Part shown: positions 30,672-39,184 of the stretch, piece by piece | Position numbering within the stretch: the first letter of the stretch is position 1 | Layout: each line of letters starts with the position of its first letter | Source: UBA940 sp031548515 | GTDB taxonomy: Bacteria > Bacteroidota > Bacteroidia > Bacteroidales > Rikenellaceae | NCBI GenBank assembly: GCA_031548515.1 | Contig: JAVBRB010000038.1 | Location: 1 to 39,758, forward strand | DNA length: 39,758 nt | Reading direction: 5' to 3' | The notes under the pieces: generated by a model | Told to the model about the DNA's origin: nothing | The model's input: only the letters and a program-made list of their open reading frames with translations | Database searches by the model: none | Made by a program: the position numbers and the translations under genes

Positions 30672-32569
30672 ATCACGATCTTGCCGTCGTCATAACTTAC
30701 GATTTTTTCGATGAATCCCCTGAATTCATCGAATTCACTTTTGCCGTAAGTGCCGGTCCTCAACAGCAAGCTTCTTTCGATCGTCAATACATTTCCGGTT
30801 TGCACAACCGTCATGCTGTATTTTCCGTATTTATTATCCAGCGCCACACTCGGGGGAGTGCTTTCGATCTCGAACGTCCCTTCAGGAAGTAAAATATTGG
30901 TTATATCCCTGATGCAATACCCTTCGGCGATTTGTATATCGCCTTTGCGTGCGCTGCGTCCGAATTTCACAGAGGCAGGTTTGCGGAATGACATTACGTT
31001 CAGGAACAGCCTGTTTCCTGTACGTGAGCCGAGCAGTGCCGCTTCGAGATCATATGTCACTACCGATTCCGGTTCCGGACTTTTTGTTTCGCTGTATGCC
31101 GTATTCAAAACGATGGCGACAGGAATGTTTATCTGCGATTTAATCTCGTTCATCCTTTCCATCGCGTTCTTCTTTCCGAACGAATAATGGTCTTCAAACC
31201 AGTGCAGGCGGTTAGTAGTCACTACGCGGGCTTTCACGCTTCCGTCCGCAGCCATTTCTACATCTGCCCTGCGGATTGAGATATTGAGCGAGTCGTCGTA
31301 GCGCGGCACCGTGATTACCTCGGCGGTCCCGTTCTTATAGACCAGACCGTTCTGCCCGACAATCGAATTATGGCGGTAGCCAAGCGGAAGCTCGGGATTG
31401 GTACACTCCAGCCACAGGGTGTCGGCGGCCATCGGCACCATCACGATCGCATGGTTGCTCATGGCAGGGTTGGCGAAATCGCGCGGTATGCTCCTGCGGC
31501 CCATGCCTATCTCCGTATAATAAGATTCTATACCGCACTCTTCGAGCATAGACCGCATATAATTCGACAGGGCCTTGCAGTCGCCGTATTTATTCCTGTA
31601 CACTTCGGCGACGGACATGGGTTGAAAACCTCCGATACCTATCTGTATACTCACATAGCGCGTAGTTTCCGCAAGGTAATCATACAATATGCGTATTTTC
31701 TCCATATCCGTCTCCGCATTCGCCGTCAGTTCGGCGACCTTGGCTTTCAGTTCGGCAGGCATAATACTCCTGTTGTCCAGAAGTTTCCATTGCCACAAAG
31801 CATAGGATTCCCAATCTTTCATGGAACCGGACACTCCGTCGTATATAAAATAGTCGGGTGAAAAATACACTAAAGGAAATTGCTCATAGGAACGGACCCC
31901 GAAAGGCTCGGACGTAACGGGCGGCAGGTTTTCTACGCTCCACTCGTAAATTTCTTTCTTCGGGTCCTCATTTTTCATTTGCTTGCCGTCGAAATTATAG
32001 GCTTTTGTATAAAATTTCGTACCCTGGGGCACTTCCAGGCGGTAAACGGCTTTCTCGACGCCGACGGACTCGGCGGGCTGCGGAACGAACACCGGAAAAC
32101 ACCACACGGCATTTTTCGTCGTTATCTCCCATTCGTATTTTATGGTATATGGCGTCGCCGGGGTAGAGGGAACGCAGTAATGCGTACGATTGTCGTCAGC
32201 CAGATTCGAACCGGAATAATCCGAAAAGTGCAGTTCCGAGTTCTTGATCTTGCGAACCGGTTTGCCGGCGGCATCGAAAATCTCACCCGAAAAACCCGAC
32301 AGCGAACTGAACATGTCGGTGCTTTCACTGAAGACGCCTACTGATTCCCCTCCGGAACCGAGCACCGTTACCACCAACACATTGCGTTCTTTAGATAACG
32401 CGGGATTTACATATTCGAACACCGTTTCGCTGTATCTTACGACGGCATTGCTCCCTTTCTTCACCTGTTCGGGAATGGCCGCTGCCGGATAGAATTGTGC
32501 TAAAGCCGAAGACGGCAACGCGGCAGCCGCAAAAAGGCATGCCAACAATCTGAAACCTCTGCAAACCAT
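30653..32569 (-). CDS. DUF3857 and transglutaminase-like domain secreted protein (second of tandem pair)
   Basis: A 638-aa protein with signal peptide MVCRGFRLLACLFAAAALPSSALAQ. DUF3857 occupies about 40-230 and a transglutaminase-like domain about 270-400. Cys331 (NKYGDCKALSNYMRSML) and His373 (MSNHAIVMVP) look like an intact catalytic pair; WLECT (386-390) offers the third acidic position. A C-terminal DUF3858-like beta domain follows to 638. Substrate and activity are unknown; peptide or cross-link cleavage in the periplasm is plausible by family. It begins 3 nt after the first gene of the pair and its stop sits in a terminator loop. Confidence 0.87.
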   Translation of the reverse strand: MVCRGFRLLACLFAAAALPSSALAQFYPAAAIPEQVKKGSNAVVRYSETVFEYVNPALSKERNVLVVTVLGSGGESVGVFSESTDMFSSLSGFSGEIFDAAGKPVRKIKNSELHFSDYSGSNLADDNRTHYCVPSTPATPYTIKYEWEITTKNAVWCFPVFVPQPAESVGVEKAVYRLEVPQGTKFYTKAYNFDGKQMKNEDPKKEIYEWSVENLPPVTSEPFGVRSYEQFPLVYFSPDYFIYDGVSGSMKDWESYALWQWKLLDNRSIMPAELKAKVAELTANAETDMEKIRILYDYLAETTRYVSIQIGIGGFQPMSVAEVYRNKYGDCKALSNYMRSMLEECGIESYYTEIGMGRRSIPRDFANPAMSNHAIVMVPMAADTLWLECTNPELPLGYRHNSIVGQNGLVYKNGTAEVITVPRYDDSLNISIRRADVEMAADGSVKARVVTTNRLHWFEDHYSFGKKNAMERMNEIKSQINIPVAIVLNTAYSETKSPEPESVVTYDLEAALLGSRTGNRLFLNVMSFRKPASVKFGRSARKGDIQIAEGYCIRDITNILLPEGTFEIESTPPSVALDNKYGKYSMTVVQTGNVLTIERSLLLRTGTYGKSEFDEFRGFIEKIVSYDDGKIVMKNGQN

Positions 32570-32572
32570 CGC

Positions 32573-34528
32573 CTACATCTTCTTTTTAAGTACTATACGC
32601 GAATTGTTTTTTTCTATCATCGTACCCATGAACGTATACAGGTCGGGATACTCCTTTGCCGTGAAAACAGACCTGTTGAGAGAATATTTCGCACGGATTG
32701 TTATGGTATTGCCGGCAACAGACGTCAGATACATGTAATTCAAACCGTCTTCACAAGCGCTCATCCTCAGCGGTTCTGGCATCTCCTCGACTTCGTAACC
32801 GTCGGGGACGACGAGAACAGCCGTAAGTTCGATCCTGGCAGGATAAGGAAATTCCACAGGCAGTATGCGTTCCTGCTGTGTAAAAGAACTCTTCGTTATG
32901 AACGGCACCACCGTAGACATGACGAAAGTATGCTGCCCTCCGTTCTCGGTCTTCATCGAGAAATCCATATGCTCCAGCACGGAGGCGTCATCCAATCCGG
33001 AGACCTCGTAAGAAGAGATATCCATGTCGTTTTCCGACTCCAGTTTCTCTATGTACTCTTCTTCAGATCCGGCTGCGCGGTATCTCGATTTCATTGAAAC
33101 CCCCATGGCGTTGCCGACCTTGTTATCCATGGAACCGGTAATGAGTCCGTTTTCGTCGATCTGGCATCTCACCATTATCCTTTGCGAATTATCGGAAAGG
33201 TTCGTGAGATCTATCCATCCTTCATCGTCTAAAATGCCTAGAATACGCGCTCTGTCCACCATGAGTTGCGTAGGAATCAGGTTTAAATCGTTATTGCGGC
33301 TCGTCCCGTCTACGAACACCCGGGAACCGTCAGGCAGATAGACCATCAGGATAAATGTCCTGATATTGTCCAGAGAAGGGTGGGTGTAGGGCAGGCGTCC
33401 ATACTGGCGGGGACTGAGCAATATCGGAGTAGTTTTGAAGCCTGCATCACGAAGGGCGCTGTTCAGTACGAAGTTTATATCGGCGCTGGATCCCGCTCCG
33501 TCGCCCAGTTTCTGCCTGATATTCTTACCAAGAATCGCGTATCTTCCATCCCAGTTCATGCGAGAAGTGACGAGTTTAAGGATTTTCCGCACCTGTTCCG
33601 CCGGATCTCCGCCTTCGGCCTTTATCGTCGCCACCTCGTCTTTCAGCAGATTTGTCATCTTGAGATCCTGTGCGAAATCCGATTTATCGAGATTTTCGTT
33701 GACCGACTGCCATGTAGATGTATATGATTCAACATATCCGTTTATTTCGAGAGCTTTGAACTCCAAGGTTATTTTCGTCCTGAAATCGTCCATATCCCAC
33801 ACATGCGACTCGTCCTTCAAGGCGGGAATATCCAATGCCACGCATGTGCGGACGTCGTCATAGTAACCGTCCATATTACGCTGAGACTGCTTTACTATCA
33901 CCTGGTGATATCCCTGGGTGTTGATGTTGAAACGGAAATACTGTGGCGTTGCGACCTCCGCAAAACTGTATACGACCGGATATTCGTGCTGGATTTCTAT
34001 CGGATCTACTGTCCAGTAATAATCCGACAGGATGGTGTATTTGTATTCCATTACCGTTCCCACGCGTACTTCCCGGATCGAAAATTTTTGAAGCTGGATA
34101 TTTTCCGAGACCTGTTCCGTGATAATCTCTTTCGGACCTACCGCCGTCTTCACCATTTTTCCGTCAACATTATTGTACGCTGCCGCCGAGATTCCGGAAA
34201 CCACCTCTTTTCTTCCCGTCGACGACAATGTATGGAACGGGATGGAAACGTCGGCCAGAGATACGCCTTCGGGCTTCAACACCTTTATCTTCACATAATA
34301 ATCGCGCTTCTGCTTGATCATGTTGCCTTGATTGGAGGGCGTGATGATATAACAAACCTGGGTATCTTCATACAGGTATACGGCTACGGCCGATGTATCC
34401 CTGGCGTATGACGACATTTGCATTTCATAGTCGGTGACCTTGCCGAATTTCCGGCTGTAATCGGGGGATTGCGCACAAATGTCCGCCGCCGCCAAAAGCA
34501 GCGCAAGGAAAAGTAATCGTTTTTTCAT
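32573..34528 (-). CDS. DUF3857 domain secreted protein with degenerate transglutaminase-like domain (first of tandem pair)
   Basis: A 651-aa protein with signal peptide MKKRLLFLALLLAAADICAQ. DUF3857 lies at about 45-250 (including SIREVRVGTVMEYKYTILSDYYW) and the transglutaminase-like region at about 290-440. The expected Cys-containing motif reads GDGAGSSADINFVLNSALRDAGF, with Ser in place of the nucleophile Cys, so catalysis by the usual mechanism is unlikely; many Bacteroidota relatives share this. The later YLPDGSRVFVDGTSRNNDL keeps the Asp. A C-terminal beta-rich part follows. It leads a two-gene operon with a clear promoter at 34559-34590. Function is unknown; a scaffold or binding role is inferred. 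Confidence 0.87.
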   Translation of the reverse strand: MKKRLLFLALLLAAADICAQSPDYSRKFGKVTDYEMQMSSYARDTSAVAVYLYEDTQVCYIITPSNQGNMIKQKRDYYVKIKVLKPEGVSLADVSIPFHTLSSTGRKEVVSGISAAAYNNVDGKMVKTAVGPKEIITEQVSENIQLQKFSIREVRVGTVMEYKYTILSDYYWTVDPIEIQHEYPVVYSFAEVATPQYFRFNINTQGYHQVIVKQSQRNMDGYYDDVRTCVALDIPALKDESHVWDMDDFRTKITLEFKALEINGYVESYTSTWQSVNENLDKSDFAQDLKMTNLLKDEVATIKAEGGDPAEQVRKILKLVTSRMNWDGRYAILGKNIRQKLGDGAGSSADINFVLNSALRDAGFKTTPILLSPRQYGRLPYTHPSLDNIRTFILMVYLPDGSRVFVDGTSRNNDLNLIPTQLMVDRARILGILDDEGWIDLTNLSDNSQRIMVRCQIDENGLITGSMDNKVGNAMGVSMKSRYRAAGSEEEYIEKLESENDMDISSYEVSGLDDASVLEHMDFSMKTENGGQHTFVMSTVVPFITKSSFTQQERILPVEFPYPARIELTAVLVVPDGYEVEEMPEPLRMSACEDGLNYMYLTSVAGNTITIRAKYSLNRSVFTAKEYPDLYTFMGTMIEKNNSRIVLKKKM

Positions 34529-34558
34529 GAATACAGTAATATGGTTAGTAAGTATTTG

Positions 34559-34590
34559 TAAATATAAACTAATGTTTCCGGAATTGCAAA
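34559..34590 (-). promoter_or_regulatory. Promoter of the DUF3857 operon
   Basis: On the minus strand TTTG (34590-34587), exactly 20 nt spacer and TATATTTA (34566-34559; one base off TAnnTTTG) precede the ATG by 30 nt. The rest of the gap up to the msrA terminator (34591-34707) shows no gene. Confidence 0.6.
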
Positions 34591-34707
34591 TATTCTAAAG
34601 AAATACTGCAACATTCTAAACGGACGGAAGCAATGTCTATTCACTCAACCACTCCTTTTGTAAATAGAAAAACAGAGACGACCTCATGCGGATGATCCGT
34701 AGATGAC

Positions 34708-34749
34708 AAAGAAGAAACGGCCTGCAGAAATGCAGGCCGTTTCTTCTTT
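34708..34749 (-). terminator. Terminator of msrBA, overlapping the msrA stop codon
   Basis: A perfect 19-bp stem (34708-34726 with 34731-34749) with a 4-nt loop. The msrA TAA (34748-34750) lies at the 5' edge of the hairpin on the minus strand, so termination begins at the end of the coding region. Confidence 0.92.
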
Positions 34750-35242
34750 AAAACCTTTTGGTGTACATTCCGCAGGATTCCCTGCCTATCTTGGCGATAT
34801 AATTCTGGTGGTATTCCTCCGCAGGGTAGAATTCGGTAGCTTCCGTCACTTTGGTCGCAGCCCTGTAACCCCTTTTGGCCAGCAGCCCTATCAATCTCTC
34901 TCCTGTGGCTTTCTGTTCCGGAGAGAGGTAGAAGATCTCCGTGCGGTACTGTGTCCCCACATCCGGCCCCTGGCGGTTGACCTGCGTCGGATCGTGTATC
35001 TCGAAGAAATATTTGGCGAGACTCTCATATGTCACTACCGACGGATCATAAACCACCTTTACAGCTTCGGCATGTCCTGTTTTGCCCGTCCTGACCTGTT
35101 CGTACGTCGGATCCGGGACTTTGCCGCCGATATAACCCGACTCTGCGTCTAGAACGCCTTTCACCTGCTGCATAAGGTGTTCGATACCCCAGAAACAACC
35201 GCCTGCGAATATGGCGGTTTCCGCTTTTACATTTTCTTCCAT
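34748..35242 (-). CDS. msrA: Peptide-methionine (S)-S-oxide reductase MsrA
   Basis: 164 aa from MEENVKAETAIF at 35242; the frame continues upstream to 35362 but that part overlaps msrB and has no family similarity. The active-site motif GGCFWG places the catalytic Cys at 16. Other family blocks are GYIGGKVPDPTYEQVRTGKTGHAEAVKVVYDP and HDPTQVNRQGPDVGTQYR. A C-terminal Cys in GRESCGMYTKRF could be the resolving Cys. The enzyme reduces the S epimer of methionine sulfoxide with thioredoxin. It begins 4 nt after msrB; there is no signal peptide, so it is cytosolic. Confidence 0.95.
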   Translation of the reverse strand: MEENVKAETAIFAGGCFWGIEHLMQQVKGVLDAESGYIGGKVPDPTYEQVRTGKTGHAEAVKVVYDPSVVTYESLAKYFFEIHDPTQVNRQGPDVGTQYRTEIFYLSPEQKATGERLIGLLAKRGYRAATKVTEATEFYPAEEYHQNYIAKIGRESCGMYTKRF

Positions 35243-35246
35243 CTTC

Positions 35247-35609
35247 TTATCGTTTTTCAGGTATGAATTGCAGTGAAACCGAGTTGACGCAATGCCGCGT
35301 ATCCTTGTCGGTAAATCCTTCGCCCGTAAATACGTGCCCGAGATGAGCGCCGCATGCCGCACAGGTTATTTCGATGCGTCGGCCGTCGGCGTCGGCAGTT
35401 CGTTTTACAGCCCCTGCGATCTCGTCGTCGAAACTGGGCCAACCGCAACCGGAATGGAATTTATTCTCCGAACGGTAGAGCGGGGCGCCGCACTGCCTGC
35501 AGTGGTATACGCCTTTACCCGTAAAATCGGTATACTCCCCGGAGAAAGGTGGCTCGGTGCCTTTGTCTATGATAACATGTTTTTCGAAAGGGGTGAGTTC
35601 TTTTGCCAT
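35247..35609 (-). CDS. msrB: Peptide-methionine (R)-S-oxide reductase MsrB
   Basis: 120 aa from MAKELTPFEKHVI at 35609; the frame is open to 35771 but the promoter at 35659-35691 excludes that. Zinc ligands are Cys37/Cys40 (CRQC) and Cys83/Cys86 (CAAC). The catalytic Cys107 is in RHCVNSVSL and the substrate Trp is in GCGWPSF. It reduces the R epimer of methionine sulfoxide, complementing MsrA. It is the first gene of the msrB-msrA operon. Cytosolic. Confidence 0.95.
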   Translation of the reverse strand: MAKELTPFEKHVIIDKGTEPPFSGEYTDFTGKGVYHCRQCGAPLYRSENKFHSGCGWPSFDDEIAGAVKRTADADGRRIEITCAACGAHLGHVFTGEGFTDKDTRHCVNSVSLQFIPEKR

Positions 35610-35658
35610 ATATTCGCCCGTATTTGCTCTGCAGCCGGTATCGGCGTGATTGTCAGCG

Positions 35659-35691
35659 CAAATGTAATCATATATTTCCGTATTCCGCAAA
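35659..35691 (-). promoter_or_regulatory. Promoter of msrBA
   Basis: On the minus strand TTTG (35691-35688), 21-nt spacer and TACATTTG (35666-35659) match the consensus fully. The start site would be near 35652, about 43 nt before the msrB ATG. Confidence 0.75.
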
Positions 35692-35772
35692 TAAAATATC
35701 GTATTTTTCGCATATCGAGCCAAACGACTGCCTTCACTTTCACAAATAGAATATTTCATATCCGAAAACAAC

Positions 35773-35814
35773 TATTCCAGTCCCGATCATTTGGTCAATA
35801 TCGGGTCTGGAATA
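35773..35814. promoter_or_regulatory. 15-bp dyad overlapping the pfkB promoter (candidate operator)
   Basis: TATTCCAGTCCCGAT (35773-35787) and ATCGGGTCTGGAATA (35800-35814) are complementary at 14 of 15 positions around a 12-nt spacer. The right arm covers the -33 element of the PfkB-GH172 promoter. No T tract follows, and no gene ends just upstream on the plus strand, so an operator fits better than a terminator. Confidence 0.6.
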
Positions 35815-35836
35815 CGGAATTATTTATTTACCTTTG
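35806..35836 (+). promoter_or_regulatory. Promoter of the PfkB-GH172 operon
   Basis: TCTG (35806-35809, one base off TTTG), 19-nt spacer and TACCTTTG (35829-35836) match the Bacteroidota pattern. The start site would be near 35843, about 19 nt before the GTG at 35862. Confidence 0.6.
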
Positions 35837-35861
35837 TTAGATAACGAATCTCTTTCATTTT

Positions 35862-36731
35862 GTGAAAACAGAAAAAAGACCTTTGATCATAGGTGTCGGC
35901 GAACTGCTGTGGGATATGCTTCCATCGGGCAAAAAGGCCGGAGGAGCGCCGGTTAATTTTGCCTTCCACGCTTCACAAGCAGGTGCGGACGCCTGCGCCG
36001 TCAGTGCGTTGGGCGGCGATGCCCTGGGCGACGAACTGACAAGAGAACTGGACGGCAACGGGATCGGATACCTGATAGAAAGAGTGGAATATCCAACAGG
36101 TACCGTTCAGGTTACGCTGAAGGATGGCATTCCGCAATATAAGATAAATGAAAACGTCGCATGGGACCATATTCCGCTTACGGAAGAGATGGAACGGCTG
36201 GCATCGCGGGCGGACGCCATATGTTTCGGAACATTGGCCCAGCGCAGTACCGTCTCCCGAAACACGATAGCGGCGCTGCTCGATGCCGCAAAGCCAGGAG
36301 CCTGGAAATTATACGACATCAACCTGCGCCAGCATTTTTATTCGAAAGAATTGATAGAAGGCTCTTTGTCCCGCGCGAATGCTCTGAAAATGAACGATGA
36401 CGAGGTCTCAGTGCTAAAAAAGATGTTCTCCATCGACATGGACGACGAAGCGGTTTGCCGCCGGTTCATGTCGGAATACGGCCTGAAACTGGTGATCCTC
36501 ACGGCCGGAGCTTCATACAGTTCAATATATACCGCCGAAGAGACATCGACCATTGCAACCCCGAAAGTGAATGTCTCCGATACGGTAGGCGCCGGAGACT
36601 GTTTTTCCGGGGTTTTGGTCGCATCCCTGCTGAAGGGGAGGGGAGTGAAAGAAGCGCACTCGATGGCTGTCAATGCCGCGGCCCACGTATGCTCCTTTTC
36701 AGGCGCGTGGATTCCTCATATACGGCAATGA
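35862..36731 (+). CDS. PfkB-family sugar kinase, fructokinase-like
   Basis: A 289-aa cytosolic ATP-dependent sugar kinase. The start is GTG at 35862, set by the promoter at 35829-35836 and by the family N-terminus (IIGVGELLWDMLPSG). The sugar-binding motif GGAPVNFA (28-35), the DINLRQHFY block (152-160) and the anion-hole/catalytic motif DTVGAGD (240-246, base Asp246) are all present. GGAP-N-A plus GELLWDMLP favours fructokinase over ribokinase. Length is slightly below the usual 300-310 aa. A GH172 lipoprotein gene follows after 27 nt in the same operon, suggesting the kinase acts on the sugar that enzyme releases. Confidence 0.88.
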   Translation: MKTEKRPLIIGVGELLWDMLPSGKKAGGAPVNFAFHASQAGADACAVSALGGDALGDELTRELDGNGIGYLIERVEYPTGTVQVTLKDGIPQYKINENVAWDHIPLTEEMERLASRADAICFGTLAQRSTVSRNTIAALLDAAKPGAWKLYDINLRQHFYSKELIEGSLSRANALKMNDDEVSVLKKMFSIDMDDEAVCRRFMSEYGLKLVILTAGASYSSIYTAEETSTIATPKVNVSDTVGAGDCFSGVLVASLLKGRGVKEAHSMAVNAAAHVCSFSGAWIPHIRQ

Positions 36732-36758
36732 ATTGCTAATAATCAAACATAAAAAACC

Positions 36759-38843
36759 ATGAAACTACTGAAACCTATCCTTTTGACGGCGGTATTCGCC
36801 TTATTCCTGTCGAGCTTGCCAAGCTGCAAACGGAATGTCATCACGATGGAATCTCTTCTGGACGAAATGGTATCCGTGGAAGATATGTCACGTTTCCCAG
36901 ACCCGTATTATGAGAGCCGTCAGGAAAGCAGCTACAACAGGCATTCCGTCACTCCAGGCACTCCGGGATGGTTCATGACGGACGATTTCGACGCCATGAG
37001 GATAGACACCATGGGAGCAAGGATCGAACGCGTGATGTTCGACGAAACAGGTCCCGGCGTAATAACACGCATATGGATCACCACCCTTGACAAAAGGGGA
37101 ACCTGGCGCTTCTATTTCGACGGAGCGGCGGAGCCTGGATGGATCGTAGATGGTTACGATCTTATGAAGATCGGTATTCCCGGACTGGGCCGCGGATTGC
37201 TCCAGCCACACACCGGCTACTCCCCGGTAGAGAGCGGTAAAGGCGGAAACACGCTGTTCCTCCCGATTCCCTACGCCGAAGGGTGCAAAATAACTTTTGA
37301 AGACGGACCCGGCGTAAAGCCGACACCGAAATATTACGGGATCAATTACCGGAAGTATCCGCCAAAAACAAAAATAGAAACCTTCTCACCCGAAGTGCTG
37401 AAAAGGGCCGAAAAGAAGATCATAGAGGTCGACAGCCTGCTTCTGAACCCGCCTCCCGCAAAAACCGGGACGATACTGTCTGAAAGCAAAACATTGGCCG
37501 CTTCCGAATCGTTGGAAATCACATTGCCGAAAGGAGAGAACGCCGTATATGAAATAAAATTCAACGTGGGTGTCAAGGATACCGCAGTTTTCATGCAACT
37601 TATGAGGAGCTTGATTTTTTGCGCCGAATTCGACGACAAACAGACCGTTTGGGTCCCGCTGGGCGATTTCTCGGGCGGAGGAATGGGAGCACCGTATGTC
37701 AAGAGCTGGTATCTAGACACCGACGGAAAGGGAAATATCACTAGCCGCTGGCTGATGCCGTATAAAGAAGAAGGGATGCTGAAACTGGTGAACATATCGG
37801 CCGCTCCGGCGGACGTGAAAATGGAAGTCAACGTGTCCCCCCTGAAATGGAACGGCAAGTCGTTGTACTTCCACAGTTCCTGGAGGCAGGAAAGGCAGAT
37901 CCCTGTCCATAAATACGACGAGCCGGAAAACTGCGCGGACTGGAATTTCGCCACGATGGAAGGGCGCGGCGTATTCAAAGGAGACGTGCTCTCCCTGTTC
38001 AACCACGCCGAACGCTGGTACGGAGAGGGCGACGAAAAAATATGGGTGGACGACGACACATTCCCCTCTCATTTCGGCACCGGAACGGAGGATTACTACA
38101 ACAGCTCCTGGGCGCCGGTTTTTGTGTTCCATACTCCGTTCGGGGGTGCTCCGAGGGCCGATTTGGATAGCTCGCACGGATACAATACATTTTTCCGGAC
38201 CCGCAATCTCGACGGCATTCCATTCAGACATAAATTCGTGTTCGATATCGAGATGATCGGTTGGCAGAGGGGCTTTTCAGATTACTCCACCACCACCTAC
38301 TGGTACGGCGACACCGACACCAGGGCCGTCGGTACTTCCGGCGTCGAAGAGGCCGGAGTGGAATTGCTGCCTGCACCGCCCGATCCAAAAGATCATAAGA
38401 TAGCCGGGAGCATAGAATTCGAGACCTTGACGCCGGTTGCCAAATCACCGTCCCTCCGTGTGGAAAAACAAAACATGGCGGGATTTCCCGGAGGAAAATG
38501 GAGCCGTGCGGAACACCTGCTGGGCCGCAGCGAGGCTATCGGCAACTATATCGAATTCGAATTCGACAACCTGGAGGCTAGCAGGTATCAAATGACGGCA
38601 TATACAACCCTGGCCAGGAATTACGGCATTATCTCCTTTGCCGTCAATGGAAAGACTGCAAAGGTCTTCGACGGATACAGCATAGAGGTCAGGAATTCCG
38701 GCCCCGTGAATATCGGCACCTTCACTCCGAAGGACGGAAAAATAACCCTGAGGGTGGAAACCAAGGGAAGCAACAGGTCGTCGCAGGGTGAAAAATATTA
38801 TTTCGGATTGGATTGCATACAGTTGACACCCGAAGGCAGGTAG
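36759..38843 (+). CDS. GH172 (DUF2961) glycoside hydrolase lipoprotein
   Basis: A 694-aa exported protein with lipobox LPSC (Cys23). The DUF2961 core runs from about 40 to 560 and includes MTDDFDAMRID, GPGVITRIWITT and IWVDDDTFPSHFGTGTEDYYNSSW. Glu423 (YGEGDE) and Glu444 (GTEDY) are 21 residues apart, the same spacing as the catalytic Glu270/Glu291 reported for the alpha-fructofuranosidase that founded GH172. Known activities of the family are difructose dianhydride I synthase/hydrolase and alpha-D-arabinofuranosidase. Residues about 565-694 form an added beta-rich domain that may bind carbohydrate. It follows a fructokinase-like gene, which favours a fructoside substrate, but D-arabinan is not excluded. 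Confidence 0.88.
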   Translation: MKLLKPILLTAVFALFLSSLPSCKRNVITMESLLDEMVSVEDMSRFPDPYYESRQESSYNRHSVTPGTPGWFMTDDFDAMRIDTMGARIERVMFDETGPGVITRIWITTLDKRGTWRFYFDGAAEPGWIVDGYDLMKIGIPGLGRGLLQPHTGYSPVESGKGGNTLFLPIPYAEGCKITFEDGPGVKPTPKYYGINYRKYPPKTKIETFSPEVLKRAEKKIIEVDSLLLNPPPAKTGTILSESKTLAASESLEITLPKGENAVYEIKFNVGVKDTAVFMQLMRSLIFCAEFDDKQTVWVPLGDFSGGGMGAPYVKSWYLDTDGKGNITSRWLMPYKEEGMLKLVNISAAPADVKMEVNVSPLKWNGKSLYFHSSWRQERQIPVHKYDEPENCADWNFATMEGRGVFKGDVLSLFNHAERWYGEGDEKIWVDDDTFPSHFGTGTEDYYNSSWAPVFVFHTPFGGAPRADLDSSHGYNTFFRTRNLDGIPFRHKFVFDIEMIGWQRGFSDYSTTTYWYGDTDTRAVGTSGVEEAGVELLPAPPDPKDHKIAGSIEFETLTPVAKSPSLRVEKQNMAGFPGGKWSRAEHLLGRSEAIGNYIEFEFDNLEASRYQMTAYTTLARNYGIISFAVNGKTAKVFDGYSIEVRNSGPVNIGTFTPKDGKITLRVETKGSNRSSQGEKYYFGLDCIQLTPEGR

Positions 38844-38864
38844 TCAGGACAAGGCTTTACCGGG

Positions 38865-38891
38865 AAACCGCTCCGAATGGGGCGGTTTTTT
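38865..38891 (+). terminator. Terminator of the PfkB-GH172 operon
   Basis: AAACCGCTCC (38865-38874), loop GAAT and GGGGCGGTTT (38879-38888) form a 10-bp stem with one wobble, followed by a T run. It starts 21 nt after the GH172 stop. Confidence 0.92.
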
Positions 38892-38971
38892 CTTTTTACG
38901 ATATGTTCCAGAGCGTGTTCTGAAGAGTCTGTCTGAAAAAGAAAAAGTCACTCTAGTCCGACTATATAATT

Positions 38972-39010
38972 GAAAAAAGAAAGCCAACACCTGTATTGTC
39001 AGGCATTGGC
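38972..39010 (-). terminator. Terminator of the orphan 180-aa gene unit
   Basis: On the minus strand GCCAATGCCTG (39010-39000) pairs with CAGGTGTTGGC (38993-38983), with two tandem wobble pairs and a 6-nt loop, and is followed by TTTCTTTTTTC. It lies beyond the small ORF at 39068-39184. Confidence 0.75.
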
Positions 39011-39067
39011 ATGGATTTCGTTGCGAATTTGTCTTGGAATAACCGTGCAAAGTGGCTTTCGCGGTTT

Positions 39068-39184
39068 TTAACTCCTTATTTGTTTTTCATTGACATTTAT
39101 TAGTAATGTTGTTCCTCTAATAATTCGACTTCCTATATCATTAAGCGAGAGGAGGTGAAATACTATCTCATCGCTCGTAATCAT
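39068..39184 (-). CDS. Possible 38-aa ORF coupled to the orphan gene
   Basis: The stop TAA of the 180-aa gene overlaps an ATG as TAATG. The ORF that begins there runs 38 codons (MITSDEIVFHLLSLND to VNEKQIRS) to a TAA at 39068-39070. It lies between that gene and its terminator, so it would be on the same mRNA. No family is recognised, and the length is near what chance gives, so coding is uncertain. Confidence 0.3.
   Translation of the reverse strand: MITSDEIVFHLLSLNDIGSRIIRGTTLLINVNEKQIRS

Noticed and set aside
35610..35771. Upstream extension of msrB by 54 residues
   Set aside because: The msrBA promoter lies within this stretch, and the extra sequence does not look like a signal peptide or MsrB.
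38844..39050. 68-aa minus-strand frame after the GH172 gene
   Set aside because: It spans two terminators and has no coding character.
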